This document shows positions 7,004-11,093 of a stretch of DNA of 11,093 nucleotides, in pieces. Source of the stretch: Chrysochromulina parva. Taxonomy: Eukaryota; Haptophyta; Prymnesiales; Chrysochromulinaceae. The DNA lies in the NCBI GenBank assembly GCA_002887195.1, contig PJAB01001987.1, forward strand, positions 1 to 11,093, read 5' to 3'. The notes under the pieces are model-generated. The model saw nothing but the letters and a program-made list of their open reading frames with translations. It was not told the DNA's origin and did not search any database. Position 1 is the stretch's first letter. Each line of letters begins with the position of its first letter. A program made the position numbers and the translations under genes.

Positions 7004-9802
7004 ATGACGCCCGGTGTGGAGGCGTTCGTTGCCTCCGCAGGGAACGACCCAGTGGCGTGCGTGTGCAGCGTGGTCTTCGGGTTCTTGCTCGCGCTCGCCT
7101 ACTACGTTTGTCATCACCGCCAGAAAGTTCTGATGGCGAACATGCCGAACGTCGCCTTCATGACCGACGTCGAGGGCAACTGGGAGTATTTTATCAAGTG
7201 CATCGAAATGAGCCCAGTGCTTGAACTGCTGTCACTCCACGAAGACGGCAGCGCCGACATAAAGCTGCAGCCGGGCTGGCACTTTGTCTTCGGCGGCGAC
7301 TCGGTGGACAAGGGCGGCAAGGTCGGTGGTTCGATCCGCGTGGCGACAACACTGGTGCGGCTCAAGAAAAAGTACCCGTCCGCCGTGCACATCATCCTGG
7401 GTAACCGCGACATCAACAAGATGCGCTTCACCTCCGAGCTCGCGCCCTCGCAGCTCGCCGAGCTGCACGGCGTGCCCGGGCCGTATTGGGTAGCGCCGGC
7501 GAAGAGGGTAAGCCCGGAGGGCTTCCTACGCGCGACGATCGCCAAATCGCGCGGGATCCAGCCGGAGGAGGTGGACGAGGCGGCGCTCCGCGTGGCGAAC
7601 ACGCCCGCGGCACGGGTGCGCTGGATGCTCAAGGAGACCATGGGCGCAGACGGCGAGTTTGAGCGGCGACGTGCTGAGTTGTCCGTCATCCACAAGATCG
7701 ACGTGTCAAAGGTGCGCCTGGTACTGGGCGTGCCAAACACGCACGCGGGAGAATGCCGAGAGACGCCATTCACAGCCGTGTGTTCGCCCTTACCCACCCA
7801 CCCAACCCCTCCAATTCACACCCACCCAACCCCTCCAGGTGAGCGAAAGCGCCGTCGTTAGCTCTTTCGTCGACAGCGTCGCCCGAGGCGGCGTGATGCG
7901 CGAGCTGGTGCGTCTCGGGGAGCTCACTCTCGTCCATCCTGACGGCTGATGATGACCAAGGATGACACGTGATTGCCTCCCACATCAGGTGCGTCTCGGG
8001 GAGCTCGCTGTCGTCCTCGGGGACACCCTGTTCGTCCATGGCGGCCTCCAGGGCAACTACCGCGACGGCCACAAGGAATGCTTCGGCTTCGTGCCACCGA
8101 ACCGGCAGTACGAAGACGTGCGCATGTGGGTGCGCCAGTTGCATCGGTGGAAGACCGAGCAGATTGCGGAGTGGGAGGCGCGCCCGGAGTGGGAGATCAG
8201 GCGAGATCAGACGAGCTATGCGAGCGCGTATGAGGAGAATCGGCGCGGAGGTCATGGGCTCATGGATTACTGTGTGCCCAATACTCTGCCCTCTGTCGTA
8301 CTCGGCCGCCACCTCGACGACAGCGGCATGCCCGCGCCGCTGCCGGCGGCCCTCGAGGCCAAGCTCGCCGCCAACGGCATCTGCCGGCTCGTCGTCGGCC
8401 ACACTCCGCACGGCAACTGCCCAACGGTGATCCAGTCGGCGGCGGCGGCCGCGGGCACCGGGCCGCGTGTGGATATCATCATGTGCGACACGAGCTACTC
8501 AGACATGAAGGCCGAGGACAACCGCGGCAAAGCTGCCTCGGAGGTACGTCTGATGACCTCTGATGACCTCTGAGGTACGTCTGATGACCTCTGATGACCC
8601 TCTGATGACCCGCTGATGACCCTCTGATGACCTCAGATGACCTCTGATTGCCTCGCAGGTGCGTCTGATGATGACCTCTGATTGCCTCGCAGGTGCGTCT
8701 GATGACCTCTGATGAGCCCTGAGTGCCTCTGATGAGCTCTGATTGCCTCTGATGACCTCTGATTGCCTCGCAGGTGCGTCTGTTCTCGGATGGGTCTACC
8801 GCCGTCTCGGGCTGCCTCGAGGATGGGGACAGGCGCATCGCATATGCCGTCTCGTCGCGCTCTCAGCCGTCGCTGTCGCCGCGATCGTCCACTTCTCCTC
8901 GCCGCGCTTCCAGTGATCCGTCACGCTTACCCGGTGGAGGCATTGCTGGGCGCGGGTTCGACCCGATCGGCCTCATCGAACCCGCGACCAGCGTCCCCAC
9001 TGCCTCCGCCAGTCCCGGCGGTACGCCGTCTGCGTCGGCCGAGCGCTACTTTTCGAAGGCGATCCTCACAGCGGGCACCCGAGGGGAGGCGGAGGAGGTG
9101 CTCATGTGCTCATGCCAAGGTCTCGTGGTCAAATATCAGATGATTTCGCGAAACGAGCTCGACAAACGCATGCGGCCGGGCGGCGCGTCGTATCGGCAGG
9201 AGCAGTTGATGGCAGGGGGCGGCAGGCCTCGGCTGGGACAGTCCCAGCCGGCCACTCCCACTCGCACTTGCTGCCTCCTCTCTGGTGACCGAAACTACTT
9301 GGACGAACATACGTCCAGGACCGACGACCTCTTCTCGACCGAACGGCTCGCCGAGACCCTCTTCAAACTCGCCGATGTTGACGGTGACCAAACGGTGACC
9401 AAGGAGGAGCTCACCAGCGCCATCACACAACATCCCGAGCTGTGCGAGCTGTGGCCGGAGTTCAAGATGGAGGGCGACGAACTCTTCCGCCTGATCGACA
9501 CTGATAACTCGAATTCCATCTCGCTCGATGAGCTCAAGTGCTATTTCAAGAAGCTTGAGCCGTCGCGCAAGGAGGTGGTGCCCAGCTTCGAAGCGCGTTT
9601 GCGCAACACCGCCGCCTTCTCGGATCTGCAGACCATGCCGCCGCCCAGCCGGGTGCAGATCTACTTCGAGAGCCTCGACTGGCACATCATCCGGTGCGCG
9701 CTCATGATCTGGCTGAGCGTCTCCTGCGTCTCGCTCGTGCTGCTTGTTAGTCCTGTCCACGAAGAAAGTCCCCCCGCGTCACCAATGTGGTTGCCATGGT
9801 GA
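7004..9802 (+). CDS. Membrane-anchored calcineurin-like metallophosphoesterase with EF-hands (four exons)
   Basis: Exons are 7004-7711, 7839-7907, 7989-8543 and 8774-9802, all phase 0, giving 786 residues. A hydrophobic anchor lies at 17-37. The phosphoesterase core shows DVEGN (55-59), GGDSVDKG (97-104), GNRDINK (133-139), VLGDTLFVHGG (268-278) and VVGHTPHGN (H397). It would hydrolyse a phosphate ester with two metal ions; the substrate is unknown. The usual DxH and GNH[DE] motifs are replaced by DVE and GNRD, a variant I associate with protist calcineurin-like proteins. EF-hand loops DVDGDQTVTKEE (645-656) and DTDNSNSISLDE (686-697) suggest Ca2+ control. A second hydrophobic segment lies at 749-769, near the C-terminus. 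The joined segments VSK|VSESAVVSSF, REL|VRLGELAVV and ASE|VRLFSDG read as continuous family-like sequence. The ATG at 7004 has A at -3. The true 3' end might lie past another intron. Confidence 0.85.
7712..7838 (+). other. Intron 1 of the phosphoesterase gene
   Basis: The donor AAG|GTGCGC at 7712 and the acceptor CTCCAG ending at 7838 give a 127-nt phase-0 intron. A second in-frame donor, GCC|GTGTGT at 7778, would leave 22 extra residues in the protein. The first is preferred because its consensus is better and it resembles the other donors (GTGCGT). The following exon starts GTGAGC. The 3' half holds an 18-bp duplicate. Confidence 0.6.
7796..7837. repeat. 18-bp direct repeat at the 3' end of intron 1
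   Basis: ACCCACCCAACCCCTCCA occurs at 7796-7813 and 7820-7837, a 24-bp period. It forms the pyrimidine tract just before the acceptor. Only the second copy is followed by G to make CAG. Confidence 0.9.
7908..7988 (+). other. Intron 2 of the phosphoesterase gene, starting with a copy of exon 3's start
   Basis: This 81-nt phase-0 intron runs from GTGCGT (7908) to CACATCAG (7988). Its first 18 bases, GTGCGTCTCGGGGAGCTC, are identical to the first 18 bases of exon 3 (7989-8006), and 26 of the first 28 match. If retained, translation would run through VRLGELTLVHPDG and stop. Confidence 0.85.
8544..8773 (+). other. Intron 3 of the phosphoesterase gene, built of short tandem repeats
   Basis: This 230-nt phase-0 intron runs from GAG|GTACGT (8544) to CTCGCAG (8773). 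It is composed of CTGATGACCT/CTGATTGCCT units. GTACGTCTGATGACC recurs at 8574, and GTGCGTCTGATG follows CAG at 8659 and 8693. The acceptor-plus-donor string CGCAG|GTGCGTCTG therefore occurs three times, the last being the true acceptor and exon 4 start. Retention gives a stop within ten codons. Confidence 0.85.
8551..8770. repeat. Degenerate CTGATGACCT tandem repeat
   Basis: Units of about 10 bp, CTGATGACCT with variants CTGATTGCCT, CTGATGAGCT and CTGATGACCC, fill intron 3. A related stretch (CTGATGATGACC and TGATTGCCTC) also lies in intron 2, at about 7943-7977. Confidence 0.85.
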
Positions 9803-10563
9803 AGAGGGCGCATGATGTTTCACGCGTTCGAAATCGGTCGGTGGTCTCTCGCGTCTCGGCCGGCGAGTCTCGCAGCCGTTTCGTTTGGGAACGGTGCGAC
9901 GTGGGCGGCCGTCGCGAAGAGGTCCGGGGGGCGCCGTTTATACGGCTTTGGTAGTACCTTCAATTCCCAAACAGGTGTAACGTGTAATATGTGGATGGGC
10001 AGTGTTAAAAACATGTAATCAGCCGAAATGCGAAAATATTCTAGAGACTCGACTAGACTACGACTGCTAGACGTGGGGCGCGCGCGCGCTCGTCGTCCGT
10101 CGCCCCCGGCCCCGCCCCCGCCAAGGCGCCATGTTGCCCCGCCCCCGCGCCCGCTCCGCATGCCGCTCCGCCGTGACTGGGAGCGTACCCGGCGCGTAGT
10201 GAGGCGTAGCATTGAGGCGTAGGCGTCATGGTAGGCGTACGGTACCCGGTAAGGCGGTTAGCCCTTTCGTACGCGGGGGCGGGGGTCACTGAGTTCAAAA
10301 TATCAGGTGGTGGGGATCCATGTGGGGATCGAGTGTGTGAATCCAGAAGGAATACGCCTCCCGGCCCCCTCCGCCCCTTTGCCCCCGGGCTTTGGGCATG
10401 CCTTTGGGTCAAAGAATCACGTCACTGAGTGTTCAAAATCAGCAGGTGATGGGGAGGTAGTGTGTGAATCCAGAAGGAATAATCTCCCCCTACCCCTTTG
10501 GGTCAATCAGTCGGTTCGCGAACATAAATCCAACAATATTCATACCCTGCGTCGTCCGTCGTC
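9803..10563. other. Intergenic region between convergent genes
   Basis: This lies between the end of the plus-strand phosphoesterase and the end of the minus-strand partial gene, so it should hold two 3' UTRs. It has an AT-richer patch (9955-10060), a GC-box-like run (10095-10160), GGCGTAG mini-repeats (10195-10245) and a duplicated block (10285-10500). Open frames here on both strands look like chance in GC-rich DNA. A further exon of either gene cannot be excluded. Confidence 0.55.
10285..10500. repeat. Diverged tandem duplication, about 127-136 bp period
   Basis: Copy A starts at 10285 (GTCACTGAGTTCAAAAT) and copy B at 10421 (GTCACTGAGTGTTCAAAAT). Both continue with a CAGGTGRTGGGG-like sequence. 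The string GTGTGTGAATCCAGAAGG recurs at 10333 and 10460, each followed by AATA. CCTTTGGGTCAA also appears twice (about 10401 and 10495). Spacing differs by indels, so the duplication is not recent. Confidence 0.8.
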
Positions 10564-11093
10564 TTACCCGAGCTCCGCCAAAAAGACGGCGATGGCCCAC
10601 CAGTCCTTGCGCTGGCTGCTCTCTCCGTCCGACCACAGATCGCACTCCAGCTCTACCTCCCGCATGTACCGGAACGGAATATGGCTGCTTCGCTGGATAC
10701 CTGTAGAGTGCTGCAGATGGCGCACGCGGACTGGCAAGTGGCGGAAAGGAAAGCCGATGTCGAGCCCGTGTTTCGTCGCGAGCTCCCGCCAGCCCGGCAC
10801 CGCCCCGATGGCTGGGGTCAGAGGCAGATAGCCGACACGGCACGACATCCAGTCAGCCTCGGAAGCTCCATCGCCATGTCCATCGCCTTCGGTGCGCCCG
10901 GCACTGACCGCAAGGACGGGTGCCCATGTGACGATCGTCTCGTCGTGGGACGCTCCGATGAGGGGGGCGAGCGCATCAGGCGAATTGGACAGCCCATCAG
11001 GCGAATTGGACAGCCCATCAGGCGAATTGGACAGCCCATCAGGCGAATTGGACAGCCCATCAGGCGAATTGGACAGCCCATCAGGCGAATTGG
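10564..11093 (-). CDS. Unrecognised protein, 5' end beyond window, with in-frame heptapeptide repeat
   Basis: This minus-strand frame is open from the right edge to TAA 10566-10564 (176 codons). It enters through a repeat read as DGLSNSP, then continues DALAPLIGASHDETIVTWAP and on to WMSCRVGYLPLTPAIGAVPG, RELATKHGLDIGFPFRHLPV and a Trp-rich end (KDWWAIAVFLAELG). Composition and third positions look coding, but I recognise no family. The only internal ATG near the start of unique sequence is at 10848; the frame clearly extends upstream of it, so the real start is probably outside the window. The stop TAA sits in GG|GTAAGA, a strong 5' splice site (donor at 10567), so the exon may end there and the protein continue. 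No membrane segment or signal is seen. Confidence 0.55.
   Translation of the reverse strand, partial: NSPDGLSNSPDGLSNSPDGLSNSPDGLSNSPDGLSNSPDALAPLIGASHDETIVTWAPVLAVSAGRTEGDGHGDGASEADWMSCRVGYLPLTPAIGAVPGWRELATKHGLDIGFPFRHLPVRVRHLQHSTGIQRSSHIPFRYMREVELECDLWSDGESSQRKDWWAIAVFLAELG
10974..11093. repeat. Perfect 21-bp tandem repeat, at least 5.7 copies, running off the edge
   Basis: A 21-bp unit starting CATCAGGCGAATTGG repeats with no mismatch at 10974, 10995, 11016, 11037, 11058 and 11079 (the last cut by the window end). The unit is seven codons, and five of six frames lack a stop. In the minus-strand frame that continues into the unique sequence it reads DGLSNSP. The lack of mismatches suggests recent expansion or ongoing homogenisation. 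Confidence 0.95.

Noticed and set aside
7962..8573. A separate gene starting at ATG 7962
   Set aside because: The sequence before 7989 is intronic and the rest continues the phosphoesterase in phase; it lacks the first half of the active site on its own.
8479..8838. Minus-strand frame with RGHQRSSEVIRG-like repeats
   Set aside because: It is the antisense reading of the intron 3 repeat; such Arg/His/Ser repeats arise from the CTGATGACCT satellite rather than from a real protein.
8954..8964. GGGTTCGACCC, resembling a tRNA T-arm
   Set aside because: It lies inside exon 4 coding sequence, and no acceptor stem, anticodon arm or D-arm can be built around it.
10053..10412. Minus-strand 119-codon frame downstream of the partial right-hand gene
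   Set aside because: It is Ala/Gly/Arg-rich from GC-box-like DNA and spans one copy of the duplicated block; no domain. It could contain a downstream exon but nothing supports it.
10974..11093. CRISPR-like array
   Set aside because: The repeats are directly adjacent 21-bp units without spacers, in a eukaryotic coding frame; it is a tandem repeat.

Overview
This window looks like nuclear DNA of a GC-rich, intron-bearing protist. The real reading frames are long and GC-rich at third codon positions. They are interrupted by GT...AG introns, carry no Shine-Dalgarno signals, and encode eukaryote-type modules: ankyrin repeats with an IQ motif, an RRM with a poly-Gln tract, EF-hands, and basic nuclear-localisation-like patches. 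The low-complexity introns built on a CTGATGACCT-type repeat, with donors of the form GTGCGTCT, remind me most of haptophyte algae (Emiliania/Chrysochromulina type). That is an impression, not a proof; other GC-rich algae remain possible.

Layout, left to right. (1) 1-843, minus: an ankyrin-repeat protein with a C-terminal IQ motif, open to the left window edge. (2) 949-1929, minus: a coiled-coil, poly-Ala protein, only 105 bp upstream of (1). (3) 1930-2904: gene-poor spacer. (4) 2905-4626, minus: a large low-complexity protein with a basic patch, acidic HEE repeats, a small Cys/His domain and a beta-grasp (ubiquitin/doublecortin-like) region; CRE-type palindromes lie about 130-150 bp upstream of its ATG. 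(5) 4627-5198: spacer rich in short palindromes and repeats. (6) 5199-6936, minus: an RRM protein in two exons with a phase-matched 406-nt intron. (7) 7004-9802, plus: a four-exon metallophosphoesterase with a predicted membrane segment at each end and two EF-hands, divergent from (6) across only 67 bp. (8) 9803-10563: spacer with a duplicated block. (9) 10564-11093, minus: an unrecognised partial gene open to the right edge, whose upstream part is a perfect 21-bp tandem repeat in frame.

The frames of (1) and (9) run off the window edges, and (9) has no ATG before its repeat array, so both are easily missed by automated ORF calling. Genes (6) and (7) need splicing to make sense; the joins I give keep frame and restore family-like sequence.

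The most unusual signal is in the introns of gene (7). All three are phase 0. Each is followed by an exon that itself starts with a 5' splice-site sequence (GTGAGC, GTGCGT, GTGCGT). Intron 2 begins with the same 18 bases as exon 3. Intron 3 is a ladder of repeated units containing internal CAG|GTGCGTCTG junctions. Introns 2 and 3 share sequence. This fits intron birth by tandem duplication, or an introner-like family, and may permit recursive splicing. The enzyme itself is also notable: a possibly Ca2+-regulated, membrane-anchored phosphoesterase with altered metal-site motifs (DVE in place of DxH, GNRD in place of GNH[DE]). No mobile element, tRNA, rRNA or CRISPR array was found.
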